Source of the DNA: a virus
IMG/VR virus record: IMGVR_UViG_3300046660_000304
Span: 1 to 50,304 of that record
Reading direction: 5' to 3' (one strand)
DNA length: 50,304 nucleotides
Both the position numbers and the translations under genes were made by a program. The notes below the pieces were generated by a model, which worked only from the letters and a program-made list of their open reading frames with translations, made no database searches and was not told where the DNA came from. Below are positions 22,879-30,002 of the stretch, piece after piece. Position 1 is the first letter of the stretch. Every line of letters starts with the position of its first letter.

Positions 22879-22917
22879 TGTCACTAGTTCAAAGTCAATG
22901 AATGTCACCAAATGTCC
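22795..22917 (+). repeat. TGTCA direct repeats, possible iterons
   Basis: TGTCA preceded by A/T-rich bases occurs near 22796, 22805, 22821, 22860, 22869, 22879 and 22903, and AATGTCC follows at 22911. The best copies are AATGTCA at 22858, 22867, 22877 and 22901, mostly 9-10 bases or a multiple apart. The array straddles the end of the primase-helicase gene and the following gap. Spaced short repeats beside a replication initiator recall iterons of an origin. Confidence 0.45.
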
Positions 22918-22934
22918 CCCCCTTATAGGGGGAC
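22914..22934. other. Hairpin GTCCCCC / GGGGGAC
   Basis: Seven-base arms enclose a 7-base loop, directly after the repeat array and 34 bases before the next start codon. There is no T-tract, so it is not a usual terminator; it may shape the leader of the next gene or the origin. Confidence 0.5.
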
Positions 22935-22968
22935 AAGTGACAATCGACCGATGTTGAGGAAAACAGGA

Positions 22969-23502
22969 ATGCCGAAGTTTGACCCCGCAAATCCGTTCGG
23001 CGAAGAAGGTATGCTCGCAGTCCTAATACGACTGGCCGATGAGAATGACCGGAGCTATCGCTGGCCGAAGAAGGGTGACCGGATGCCGCGCGATGTCGTC
23101 GAGAAGGCGAGGGCGACGCGACAGCGGAACTTGAAGGCGAAGAAGGACGCGGCAACAAATCGGATCCTGGCTGCAGCGAGTGCACGGGACAACACCGCGC
23201 GACCGCCGGGCGAGGACATTGCCAGCCGGATGTTGAAGGCGATGGAGCCGCAAGCCTGGTACGGTATGGGCGATCTAATCCGCATGATCGGCGAAACCCG
23301 ACAAGCCCGCAGCAAGGTGCATCAGACCCTGGTCAAGCGGGGATGGGTTGAGAAGGCCAGAAACCCACGCTACAGCGCGCGGCGCTTCAGCCCCGATGAG
23401 ATAGAGGCCGGAGCCGAACCCGAACCGGAGCACCTCTACAGGCTCACTGAGGCCGGGTTGCATCGCAGGAACAGACTCGACAAGTTAAATAAACCCGTAT
23501 AG
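22969..23502 (+). CDS. Winged-helix-like hypothetical protein (177 aa)
   Basis: The basic N-terminal 80 residues are followed by a MarR-like pattern (YGMGDLIRMIGETRQARSKV, then LVKRGWVEKARNP and a YRLTEAGLHRR wing). DNA binding is likely; the target is unknown. ATG 22969 has AGGA just upstream; two upstream ATGs in the same frame lie in or near the hairpin. Confidence 0.65.
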   Translation: MPKFDPANPFGEEGMLAVLIRLADENDRSYRWPKKGDRMPRDVVEKARATRQRNLKAKKDAATNRILAAASARDNTARPPGEDIASRMLKAMEPQAWYGMGDLIRMIGETRQARSKVHQTLVKRGWVEKARNPRYSARRFSPDEIEAGAEPEPEHLYRLTEAGLHRRNRLDKLNKPV

Positions 23503-23511
23503 GTACGGTGC

Positions 23512-23649
23512 ATGTCTATTGACGGCATATTGACTGCAATCGTAATGCTGGCGAACATCGCCTTGGCGATCGCCGCGGTACGAATCTTATGGTGGCTGTT
23601 TAAGGTGTTTGTGCGCGGCACCGGCAAAGCCTGGCGCGGCGAAGCGTGA
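23512..23649 (+). CDS. Membrane micro-protein (45 aa)
   Basis: Residues 5-32 form a single membrane helix followed by a basic tail (FVRGTGKAWRGEA). It starts 9 bases after the winged-helix gene and ends before a hairpin. Function unknown. Confidence 0.5.
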   Translation: MSIDGILTAIVMLANIALAIAAVRILWWLFKVFVRGTGKAWRGEA

Positions 23650-23654
23650 AAAGC

Positions 23655-23695
23655 AAAACCCGCCCCGCGGTCAGGCGGAACGGGCTTAAACAAAA
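23655..23695. terminator. Weak bidirectional hairpin between convergent genes
   Basis: CCCG and CCGC arms pair with GCGG and CGGG around a 2x2 internal mismatch, flanked by A-rich sequence on one side and an AAACAAAAG run on the other. It lies in the 55-base gap between a plus and a minus gene, where a terminator is expected, but the stem is imperfect. Confidence 0.45.
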
Positions 23696-23704
23696 GTTTG
23701 AAAG

Positions 23705-23884
23705 TCAGGTCTTTTGGTGTTTCGATAGCAATTGCATGAATTCGAGCGCTATCGACATCGGAACGCAAGCATCGATCAGAACTAAACCGCGTTGGTCGGG
23801 TTGGCTGATCTCGAAACTGTAGGCATTGCGAGGAGTGATGTCCTCGCCGTCCGGAACCGCCGGCCGTAATTGCACAACGTTCAT
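23705..23884 (-). CDS. Hypothetical protein (59 aa)
   Basis: The reading frame from ATG 23884 gives a mixed alpha-beta protein (AYSFEISQPDQRGLVLIDACVP is its core, here shortened to the idea of a strand-turn-strand) with a helical C-terminus. It is convergent with the membrane micro-protein gene. No family was recognised. Confidence 0.45.
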   Translation of the reverse strand: MNVVQLRPAVPDGEDITPRNAYSFEISQPDQRGLVLIDACVPMSIALEFMQLLSKHQKT

Positions 23885-23970
23885 TTGATTAGCCCCAATA
23901 AACTGTGGTGTTTTTCCCTTTTCTTAGAGCGCTGTTTATTATTCCCCTTTCTATTCCCCTTCAGCCTCTC
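23885..23970. other. AT-rich gap upstream of the 59-aa gene
   Basis: This short T-rich stretch holds two direct copies of GGGGAATA (minus strand) and no clear promoter. I see no further feature. Confidence 0.3.
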
Positions 23971-24060
23971 TCAGCTGCCCCGAGAGCTGGTGAAGTATCC
24001 GACCGCCAACGCCAGGAGCGCGGCGGATAGGTGCACGGCGAATGCCACGAAATCATCCAT
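23971..24060 (-). CDS. Possible membrane micro-protein (29 aa)
   Basis: The frame from ATG 24060 encodes a single hydrophobic helix (FAVHLSAALLALAVGYF). Its stop lies in a weak match to the 17-base motif. Size makes this uncertain. Confidence 0.35.
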   Translation of the reverse strand: MDDFVAFAVHLSAALLALAVGYFTSSRGS

Positions 24061-24130
24061 GGTGTGTCCGTTCTGTGTCCGGTTGTATGCCTGAGGAATT
24101 CACGTGTCTATAGAGAAACTTAACCTAGGT

Positions 24131-24358
24131 TTATATGCCTAGAGCCGTGCTTATGGCGTTCAAAACGGCAGCCTTTGCCGTTTTGCCGAGCCGGGCTTTT
24201 GCGCAGAGCTGGAGCGCATCGAGCATGTCGGGCGCCGCCAGTATCAACCGTTTGTTTGCCAAATGATTCGGGCCGCGTTCGACATGGCATACGGTTCCAC
24301 CTATTGAAGCGAAAACGGTTCCGTTGATGGTGAACCATGGGCCTGGTGAGTGTGGCAT
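24131..24358 (-). CDS. Phage HTPGPW-type / Ea22-like hypothetical protein (75 aa)
   Basis: The start (HSPGPWFTING) and the pattern KRLILAAPDMLDALQ resemble a very common phage accessory protein group that has an N-terminal TPGPW box and a LI-AAPDLL box. The function is unknown. It is translated just after the 47-aa membrane gene. Confidence 0.65.
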   Translation of the reverse strand: MPHSPGPWFTINGTVFASIGGTVCHVERGPNHLANKRLILAAPDMLDALQLCAKARLGKTAKAAVLNAISTALGI

Positions 24359-24359
24359 A

Positions 24360-24503
24360 TCAGCCCCACCCGGCATTGATTGCGATCTGTGCCCAAATGG
24401 CGGCGGCGCCCAGGAACAACACCATGGCGATGAAGGCGAGCAGGTCGGATGCGTCGCGTGGTTCGTCGTTGCGAAAGTGGTTGTGGGGCTTTTCGTGTTT
24501 CAT
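24360..24503 (-). CDS. Small membrane protein (47 aa)
   Basis: A His/Asn-rich hydrophilic N-terminus is followed by one membrane helix (LLAFIAMVLFLGAAAIWAQI). The next gene starts 1 base after its stop. Function unknown. Confidence 0.5.
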   Translation of the reverse strand: MKHEKPHNHFRNDEPRDASDLLAFIAMVLFLGAAAIWAQIAINAGWG

Positions 24504-24508
24504 GGCGC

Positions 24509-24880
24509 TCAACCGAAATAAAACTGCTGAGCGTACGCGAGCAAAACTTCTTCGTCGCAATCGGGCACACACGTCCAAGGCGTGCCCCAATCCTGGGCCT
24601 GGAGCTCTGCCGTCACAGGCTCGTTGTGGTCGCCGATCTTGCCGTATAGGCGCAACGCCGGTCCGCCGGTCGAGAGCAGGATTTCATACTCCTCTGGACC
24701 TTCGCACGTGTCGCCGCCCGGCATGTGCCAGCCGTCACGCACCATGACCGAAAGCGGCCCTTCCTGAATCTGCTGTTCTGCATTCTCGCGTTCGTCGTCG
24801 TTCTCGAGCGCCGCGACGAGCTGAGCGATGTCCTGATACCAGGAGCGGCCGTTTTCGAAGGCGTGTTTCATGTCAGACAT
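24509..24880 (-). CDS. Conserved phage protein with QDWGTPW box (123 aa)
   Basis: The features EGPLSVMVRDGWHMPG, YEILLSTGGPALRLYG, QDWGTPW and a C-terminal LAYAQQFYFG belong to a widespread phage and plasmid protein family of unknown function. The start is ATG 24880 or 24871. A 17-base motif lies 19 bases upstream. Confidence 0.7.
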   Translation of the reverse strand: MSDMKHAFENGRSWYQDIAQLVAALENDDERENAEQQIQEGPLSVMVRDGWHMPGGDTCEGPEEYEILLSTGGPALRLYGKIGDHNEPVTAELQAQDWGTPWTCVPDCDEEVLLAYAQQFYFG

Positions 24881-24899
24881 GGTGTAACCCTTTCTAATT

Positions 24900-24916
24900 T
24901 CTCTCTGTTCTCTACA
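24900..24916 (-). promoter_or_regulatory. 17-base motif before the QDWGTPW gene
   Basis: It reads TGTAG AGAAC AGAGAGA. On its upstream side it shares AAACCCACGCCCATT with the site at 25139-25155, so the conserved block is longer here. Confidence 0.6.
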
Positions 24917-24930
24917 AAATGGGCGTGGGT

Positions 24931-25128
24931 TTAGATTTCGTAGTGCTTGTTGGCTTCGATTTGCAGCTGTTCGCCAATGGAGAAGGCTTTGGCGAAACTC
25001 TTGACCAGTTTTGGGTGTGTCGCGAGCAGAACGTCGCGGCCTCTGCGAACTTCGATCCGATAGCCGCTGCGACCTTCGCGGATGAGCAACGTTCGAATTA
25101 AACTCGGATTGTCGAAATCTATCGGCAT
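24931..25128 (-). CDS. Hypothetical protein (65 aa)
   Basis: A basic alpha-beta protein (IRTLLIREGRSGYRIEVRRGRDVLLATHPKL is split by short turns). ATG 25128 is preferred because it lies just after the motif at 25139-25155; an upstream GTG-frame start would run through the motif. No family was recognised. Confidence 0.55.
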   Translation of the reverse strand: MPIDFDNPSLIRTLLIREGRSGYRIEVRRGRDVLLATHPKLVKSFAKAFSIGEQLQIEANKHYEI

Positions 25129-25138
25129 GGCTGCGCTT

Positions 25139-25155
25139 TCTCTCGGTTCACGACA
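25139..25155 (-). promoter_or_regulatory. 17-base motif before the 65-aa gene
   Basis: It reads TGTCG TGAAC CGAGAGA, 10 bases from the start codon, preceded by the same AAACCCACGCCCATT block as the 24900 site. Confidence 0.6.
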
Positions 25156-25178
25156 CAATGGGCGTGGGTTTGGGCTGG

Positions 25179-25349
25179 TTAGGGGTGCTTCTCAGTGCGT
25201 ATGACGTCGAAAGCCTCGCCTTTGGTGACCTTGCGCAGCCGTTCGTGCAGGAACAGCACGCGACGCGCGGGCGACATGTACGCCCACGCTTGTGTGTCGA
25301 TGTCAGTTGATCCCGTTCCGCCTTGAATCGTGATGGTGATTTTCGACAT
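25179..25349 (-). CDS. Hypothetical protein (56 aa)
   Basis: The start MSKITITIQGGTGS follows a motif copy by 6 bases. The remainder is a basic helix pair. The open frame extends upstream but would cross the motif. No family was recognised. Confidence 0.5.
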   Translation of the reverse strand: MSKITITIQGGTGSTDIDTQAWAYMSPARRVLFLHERLRKVTKGEAFDVIRTEKHP

Positions 25350-25355
25350 TTGAAT

Positions 25356-25372
25356 TCTCTCTGTTTTCGACA
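25356..25372 (-). promoter_or_regulatory. 17-base motif before the 56-aa gene
   Basis: It reads TGTCG AAAAC AGAGAGA and is followed by AT, so the expected -10 would be GAGAAT. It is 6 bases from the start codon. Confidence 0.55.
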
Positions 25373-25464
25373 ATTGGCGCGCGGCTTTGGTCCCGTTCGC
25401 CAGTGCGGCCGCGCTTGCACACTGGCGGGAGACTTGTTGATGGTGGGTTCTGTGCATAGGCGGT

Positions 25465-25725
25465 TTAATCCTTTGGCAACTGAGCGCGAACGGAGTCCGA
25501 CCACGCGTAAACGGCGTCACAAAGCGCACCTTCGTCATAGGCGGCGCTGTCATAGTCGAGGTTGTCCAAGATCAGATCGCCGATGTGGTCGCGCACAACG
25601 TAGCCAACGCCATCGCAGCAATCGTTGTAGAGCTGTTCGGCCGAAACCTGCTCGCCTGTCTTCGGGTGGATGATCGGCAGGGCAAAGCGTGTGTTGACGT
25701 TGGCGAGGCGGAAGGCTTGGGGCAT
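25465..25725 (-). CDS. Hypothetical acidic protein (86 aa)
   Basis: A mixed protein with the motif YNDCCDGVGYVVRDHIGD and an acidic C-terminal half. It is the first gene of the 23.7-25.7 kb minus-strand group, 15 bases after a motif copy. No family was recognised. Confidence 0.55.
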   Translation of the reverse strand: MPQAFRLANVNTRFALPIIHPKTGEQVSAEQLYNDCCDGVGYVVRDHIGDLILDNLDYDSAAYDEGALCDAVYAWSDSVRAQLPKD

Positions 25726-25740
25726 CTGTCTAGTTCCTTA

Positions 25741-25757
25741 TCTCTCTGTTCTCGACA
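25741..25757 (-). promoter_or_regulatory. 17-base motif / promoter candidate heading the accessory operon
   Basis: It reads TGTCG AGAAC AGAGAGA with TTGTGG (25762-25767) 17 bases before GAGATA. It faces the minus-strand accessory genes. Confidence 0.6.
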
Positions 25758-25861
25758 ATCTCCACAAAGCACGGCACGATTTGCTTGACAAGCGAATTTG
25801 TCGTAGTTTGTTTTGGATCACGCTTTTGTGATCTACGGCGGTTCTAGGGGATTGTTGACGC
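25758..25861. promoter_or_regulatory. Divergent region between accessory genes and small terminase
   Basis: This gap contains TTGACA (25785-25790) with no good -10, and a hairpin GATCAC-GTGATC at about 25816-25833. It must carry the start of the rightward packaging and fibre transcripts unless they come from further upstream. Confidence 0.4.
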
Positions 25862-26356
25862 GTGGCCTTAGACGTCTTTCTCCACAAAGACTTCACCGAG
25901 AAGCAACGGGCTTTTGTGGACGCTTTGGTTGAAAATCCCAATATTACCAAGGCGGCGATCGCTGCCGGGTACTCTGCAGAGCATGCACCGCAGATAGGAT
26001 CTGTCATGGTGCGCCAGCCTGCAATCCTGGCTGCAGTGCAAATCGGCATCGCGCGCGACCTGGCAATAGGCGCGGCCAAGTCGAATCGGCTCTTGCAAGC
26101 GGTTGTCGAGGATACGAGCGCGGATCTGCGCCTGCGCGTCGTTTGCGCACGCGACATTCTCAACAGAGCGGGGCACATCGCGCCCAAAGCCGTCGCTGCA
26201 GGCTCTACGGCGGCAAAGCCGCTCAATGAGATGTCAATGACTGAGCTGCGCGAGCTCGCGGACAAGCTGGAAGACGAGCTATCAGGCCGGGCGAAAGACG
26301 TTTCCAGCGCCACAGCGGCGCCAGTGAAACCGCAAGCCCTTGAAGATATTATCTAA
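25862..26356 (+). CDS. terS: Terminase small subunit (164 aa)
   Basis: The HTH region TEKQRAFVDALVENPNITKAAIAAGY is the typical DNA-recognition start of small terminases, followed by helices and an acidic C-terminus that would contact the large subunit. GTG 25862 follows AGGGGA at some distance. It is 6.4 kb from the large subunit gene, with fibre genes in between. Confidence 0.85.
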   Translation: MALDVFLHKDFTEKQRAFVDALVENPNITKAAIAAGYSAEHAPQIGSVMVRQPAILAAVQIGIARDLAIGAAKSNRLLQAVVEDTSADLRLRVVCARDILNRAGHIAPKAVAAGSTAAKPLNEMSMTELRELADKLEDELSGRAKDVSSATAAPVKPQALEDII

Positions 26357-26359
26357 TCG

Positions 26360-26392
26360 GCGCCTAGCATAGGCGATAGCATGCCTAGGCGC
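26360..26392. repeat. Inverted repeat after the small terminase gene
   Basis: Arms GCGCCTAG (26360-26367) and CTAGGCGC (26385-26392) pair perfectly and continue inward with GCAT/ATGC. No T-tract follows. Its place next to terS suggests a packaging (pac/cos) element or a transcript-folding signal. Confidence 0.5.
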
Positions 26393-26562
26393 TCGAGCTC
26401 GGCGCGTGGCCGGCCACCCGCCACCCCGCCGGCACCCCCCGACCTCTCAAGGAAAATATGCCGTAATGTGCCAGCGCTAATTTGCCAAAAATCCAAATTC
26501 AGGGGTGGAACTCGGCGGCGTTTCATGCCACGGTTGTGAGAGAAACGAGGGAAGGGCGCCCA
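26393..26562. other. Gap after terS
   Basis: Apart from the inverted repeat and a C-rich tract near 26420-26440, I see no ORF or promoter that can be supported. A weak motif half-copy (TGAGAGA at 26537) precedes the next small gene. Confidence 0.3.
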
Positions 26563-26661
26563 ATGAAGAAGATCCTCACACAAACGCTGTTCGCGATCGG
26601 CTGCGCCGCGGGCGTCACGCTCGCCGTGATCCAATATGCGCAGATGTTCGGGCACTGGTGA
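26563..26661 (+). CDS. Membrane micro-protein (32 aa)
   Basis: The frame encodes one membrane helix (TLFAIGCAAGVTLAVIQYA) after a Lys-rich N-terminus. It has GAGGGAAGGG upstream as ribosome site. Function unknown. Confidence 0.5.
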   Translation: MKKILTQTLFAIGCAAGVTLAVIQYAQMFGHW

Positions 26662-26700
26662 CAGGCGGCCACCCCGGGCCGCAAATCCGCTTGACCGCGA

Positions 26701-26717
26701 CGTAGAGAACTGAGAGA
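26701..26717 (+). promoter_or_regulatory. 17-base motif / promoter candidate, micro-protein cluster
   Basis: CGTAG AGAAC TGAGAGA with TTGACC at 26691-26696 exactly 17 bases before GAGATT. The next start is 130 bases downstream, so this copy could work as a true promoter with a leader. Confidence 0.68.
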
Positions 26718-26847
26718 TTATACACGTCGCCGCTGCTCCGACGCGTTGTTCGCTTTCCCCGCTCTCTGAACCGTCCCCCTCCCTCCCGGTTCGCTCACCC
26801 CAGGGGTAAAAGCCAAATATCGGGCGCTGAACACGAGGTACGTAGTC

Positions 26848-27063
26848 ATGATTCCAGGCCACACTCACGCACCCGCAGCGCCTCACAGCGCGAGCCCGTC
26901 ACCCCTGGCCGCCATGCTTCAGCGCCACGCGATGGCTGCGCCGCCCATGCAGCACGCTGCCGGTCCCGCGCCGCAGATGCCGGGCGCGGCGTTGCCGCTC
27001 AACGCTGGCGGGCACCCCGCCGGCCGCGCAGGCCACATGCCGTCGATGATCCCCGGAGCCTGA
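26848..27063 (+). CDS. Pro/Ala/His-rich small protein (71 aa)
   Basis: Low-complexity sequence rich in Pro, Ala, His, Gly and Met, with no predicted fold. The start has ACGAGG upstream. Possibly a minor virion protein; no family was recognised. Confidence 0.5.
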   Translation: MIPGHTHAPAAPHSASPSPLAAMLQRHAMAAPPMQHAAGPAPQMPGAALPLNAGGHPAGRAGHMPSMIPGA

Positions 27064-27065
27064 CG

Positions 27066-27176
27066 ATGAAGAAATCCCGCAAGGCGATGAAGCCGTACGC
27101 GCTCATGATCGCGCTCGGCCGCGCCAAGGTCGCGAAGCTGAACGGCAAGCTCGTCGTTCTCGTCAAGCTGCGCTGA
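27066..27176 (+). CDS. Basic micro-protein (36 aa)
   Basis: A strongly basic N-terminus (MKKSRKAMKPY) is followed by an amphipathic helix and strand (KLNGKLVVLVKLR). It starts 2 bases after the previous stop and its stop overlaps the next start (TGATG). Confidence 0.5.
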   Translation: MKKSRKAMKPYALMIALGRAKVAKLNGKLVVLVKLR

Positions 27177-27295
27177 TGATTCCGAACTTCGTCGGCCAAG
27201 CGCAAGCCGCAGCACCTTTCATCCTGGCCGCCGTAGGTATCGCCGTGTTTCTGCTCGTCATGGAGCGCTTCGGCATTCCCAAGGGCCGACGATGA
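27176..27295 (+). CDS. Membrane micro-protein (39 aa)
   Basis: One membrane helix (PFILAAVGIAVFLLVMERF) with a basic C-terminus. It is coupled on both sides by overlapping start and stop codons. Function unknown. Confidence 0.5.
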   Translation: MIPNFVGQAQAAAPFILAAVGIAVFLLVMERFGIPKGRR

Positions 27296-27651
27296 CCGTC
27301 CAGGAACACCCCAACGGCGAAGAATTCCGACCGGTGCGCGCCGCGAGCGAGGCGCTGGACGCGCATTTGACGTCGGCAATCGCCGAATTGTCTCAGGAGA
27401 AACCCGTCGTGACCGCACCACAGACCGGAAACTTCGCTTCGCAGATCCGCGGCATGTTGGATCAGGCCCGCGCCGACCTCGAGGCCGCGCGCAACGCGGG
27501 TCTTGCCAAGGTCGGCGGCGCCATCGAGAAGATGCGGGACGCTCAGACGCAGACGCAGCTCGTTACGGCCGGCATGGCCAAGACGATCGAGGACGAGGCC
27601 GCTGCTGTCTTGGCTGAGCTCGGTCAGATCAGCAACTTCCCGCCCGCGTAG
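27292..27651 (+). CDS. Hypothetical helical protein (119 aa)
   Basis: An Ala/Glu/Gln-rich helical protein with a potential coiled coil in residues 50-85. The start overlaps the previous stop (ATGA). It may be a minor structural or assembly protein before the fibre genes. Confidence 0.6.
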   Translation: MTVQEHPNGEEFRPVRAASEALDAHLTSAIAELSQEKPVVTAPQTGNFASQIRGMLDQARADLEAARNAGLAKVGGAIEKMRDAQTQTQLVTAGMAKTIEDEAAAVLAELGQISNFPPA

Positions 27652-27659
27652 TTGCCGCG

Positions 27660-27676
27660 CGTAGCGAACTGAGATA
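27660..27676 (+). promoter_or_regulatory. 17-base motif before fibre gene 1
   Basis: CGTAG CGAAC TGAGATA; the -10 position reads GATAAT, five of six bases of the sigma-70 consensus. The best upstream hexamer (TTGCCG, 27652-27657) is at a 15-base spacing. The gene starts 64 bases downstream. Confidence 0.6.
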
Positions 27677-27740
27677 ATCTACACACTGGCCGACATTAGC
27701 TGCGCTCGCCTGCGGCGATCTTCAACGTGAAGACCCCATA

Positions 27741-29945
27741 ATGTCGCAGCCTCCACGCTATACGCCAAATCACTCCTTCGTTTCCGATTCCGCGACCCTG
27801 GCCAATTTCCCCGGTCAGGCGCTGGACGTCGAATTTCAGGAAATCAAAGCCGTCACCGACGGGATCGAGAACAACCTTGCGCTGATCCAGCGCGATGATG
27901 GCGCACTGGCGAATGGAACGGTCGGCTATGACCAGCTTTCCGCGTCGTTGCAGACTGCGGGGATAGCACCGGCGACGGCATGGGTGACGGCGCACGCATA
28001 TGCCGCCAACGATAGCGTCGTTACCAATGGCAGTTTATACCGCGCGTTGATTGCGCACACTTCCGGCGTCTTCGCGACCGACCTGGCCGCAGGCAAGTGG
28101 CTGTTCATCGGCTCGTTGACGTCCGGTGGGGCGCTGGTGATCACGACGCCGCCGAACACGCTTGCGCAGAGCCTCGTGGCGAACGGGTCGCTGCCCGCCA
28201 CCGGCGCATCGTCGACTACGTTCAATTTTGCCGAGATCAACGGCGTCAATCCCGGCTACACGGTCAGTGGCGCCATTCTCGACCCCGCTACGGGCGGTTA
28301 TCCAGCCACAAACGCGCTTCGTGTGACATACACTGCTGCTGGTGGGTCTCCAATCAATTCCGCTGTGTGGGGAGCTGCCAAACAGACCGGCTCGACGTCG
28401 AATCTGACCGGCGTCATAGGATCCGCGTATTCGAATGTATCGGCCCCAGGAGACGGCCTGTGGGGCATGATTGGTTTCGTGAACGCTGGCCCGTCCAGCA
28501 ATCTCGGTGCGATCATCGGTATCGACGGCGAGATTATCGCGGGCACGGGCGCTGTCATCGGGACGCGTGTTGGTGTTGCCGCAACCTCGCAGACGGACAT
28601 CAAGGGCACCAATCTCGACGCCGCCTTTGCTGTTGCGACCGGCCCCGCCCCTGGCACTACGAACTACATGAACACGGGGCCTTGGAAGAACGGCTTTGTG
28701 CTGTCGCGCATTCTATACGGCAACCAGGGAGCCCCGCTAACTACCGACGGCAAGGTGTTGTTCGCCGACACCGCGTTCACAACGCAAGACTTCGCGGACA
28801 TGAGCGCCGTGACGTTCACGGGGAAGCTGTTCAATTTCACCAATTACGCGATGGATGCGAGCGGCTACACGGTGGTCGGCGGCGGTGCCGCGCAGATCCC
28901 GGCCGGGGATACTCGCCTTCTTGTGACCGGAGCCTCGCGTGGTACCGTCGAAACGCTTGCTGCACAGAACACCACCACTGGCGGAGACGGCTTCCAGATC
29001 TCGGCGAGCACAGGCGCGATTCAGGCGTTCGTTGGCGTGGCCGAGCCGGGCAACACAACCAGTCGTTTTGGTGTGACCCTCGGCGGGTACGCACAGATGA
29101 TCAGCTACGCGTCCAGCAACGGGCTGTTGATTGGAAGCGTTACCAACAAGCCGGTCATACTTGGCACGAACAACACCGAGGTCATGCGCCTCGCGGCCAG
29201 CGGTGGCGTCACTGTTCCGTCGACCGTGACGGGCGGCGACAAGGGCGCCGGCACGCTCAACGCGAGCGGGCTTTACGACACCGGCAACCGGGTGTTGACA
29301 TCCGCCAGTCTCGGCACTGGCGTTGCGACATTCCTTTCGACGCCAAGCAGCGCCAACCTTCGCGCTGCCTTGACCGACGAAAGCGGTACTGGATCGGCGT
29401 TGTTCCAGGGGGGAGATCTTGGCACGCCGTCCGCAGGCGTCGGCACCAATCTGACCGGACTAAACGGCACGCAGCTCACCAGTGGCACGATCCCGGCCGC
29501 GCGCACCAACGGACACCAGAACGGCACAGCCACCAATGACAACGCGGCGGCCGGCGAGATCGGCGAGTACACAACGGCTAGCCAAGGCACGCCGCAAGCG
29601 TTGACCACGGGCACTGCTCTGACCATCATCAGCGTATCCCTCACCGCGGGCGATTGGGATGTTTCAGGCACGTTGAGCTACGCCTACGCCGCGACAACGG
29701 TAGCTCAAACCTTAGTTGCCGACATCAGTCTGACCAACAACACCCTCGACGGGACGCTCGGTCGTCTGAACTCGTTCAACTTTGGCTCTGCCGGCATCGT
29801 CCCGAACGGCGGCTTCACCATGAACTCGCCAACGGTGCGATTGTCCTTGAGCGCCACGACCACAGTGTACCTGGTGGCGCAAACAACGTTCACCACTTCG
29901 ACTGCGACGGCTACGGGCTTCATCCGGGCTCGTAGGGTCAGGTAA
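27741..29945 (+). CDS. Tail fibre / receptor-binding protein 1 (734 aa)
   Basis: The N-terminal 125 residues resemble the start of the next gene's product (MSQPP, LIQRDDG, HTSGVFATDLAAGKW), so both probably dock to the same virion site. The body is Gly/Thr/Ser/Ala-rich with repeating beta patterns. The C-terminal 110 residues (GEYTTASQGTPQALTTGTA and following) look like a trimeric receptor-binding head. It likely decides host-surface recognition. Confidence 0.8.
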   Translation: MSQPPRYTPNHSFVSDSATLANFPGQALDVEFQEIKAVTDGIENNLALIQRDDGALANGTVGYDQLSASLQTAGIAPATAWVTAHAYAANDSVVTNGSLYRALIAHTSGVFATDLAAGKWLFIGSLTSGGALVITTPPNTLAQSLVANGSLPATGASSTTFNFAEINGVNPGYTVSGAILDPATGGYPATNALRVTYTAAGGSPINSAVWGAAKQTGSTSNLTGVIGSAYSNVSAPGDGLWGMIGFVNAGPSSNLGAIIGIDGEIIAGTGAVIGTRVGVAATSQTDIKGTNLDAAFAVATGPAPGTTNYMNTGPWKNGFVLSRILYGNQGAPLTTDGKVLFADTAFTTQDFADMSAVTFTGKLFNFTNYAMDASGYTVVGGGAAQIPAGDTRLLVTGASRGTVETLAAQNTTTGGDGFQISASTGAIQAFVGVAEPGNTTSRFGVTLGGYAQMISYASSNGLLIGSVTNKPVILGTNNTEVMRLAASGGVTVPSTVTGGDKGAGTLNASGLYDTGNRVLTSASLGTGVATFLSTPSSANLRAALTDESGTGSALFQGGDLGTPSAGVGTNLTGLNGTQLTSGTIPAARTNGHQNGTATNDNAAAGEIGEYTTASQGTPQALTTGTALTIISVSLTAGDWDVSGTLSYAYAATTVAQTLVADISLTNNTLDGTLGRLNSFNFGSAGIVPNGGFTMNSPTVRLSLSATTTVYLVAQTTFTTSTATATGFIRARRVR
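28054..28101 (+). repeat. 48-base identical segment, fibre 1 copy
   Basis: These 48 bases are identical to 30322-30369 in the second fibre gene and encode HTSGVFATDLAAGKW. The surrounding sequence has diverged, which points to recent exchange or strong constraint. Confidence 0.9.
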
Positions 29946-29985
29946 GGAGATCGTCAGAGGCACAGTGTTGCTAATCTGGCCTGTT

Positions 29986-30002
29986 TGTAGGAAACTGAGA
30001 GA
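29986..30002 (+). promoter_or_regulatory. 17-base motif touching the fibre 2 start codon
   Basis: TGTAG GAAAC TGAGAGA ends directly before the ATG at 30003. A promoter at this register would start inside the gene, so this copy probably acts in another way. Confidence 0.65.

Noticed and set aside
22914-22934. Intrinsic terminator after the primase-helicase gene
   Set aside because: The stem is GC-rich but no T-tract follows on either strand.
23967-23983. Motif-like sequence TCGGG GCAGC TGAGAGA
   Set aside because: Only the last block is exact and it overlaps the end of a possible micro-protein gene; too weak to list.
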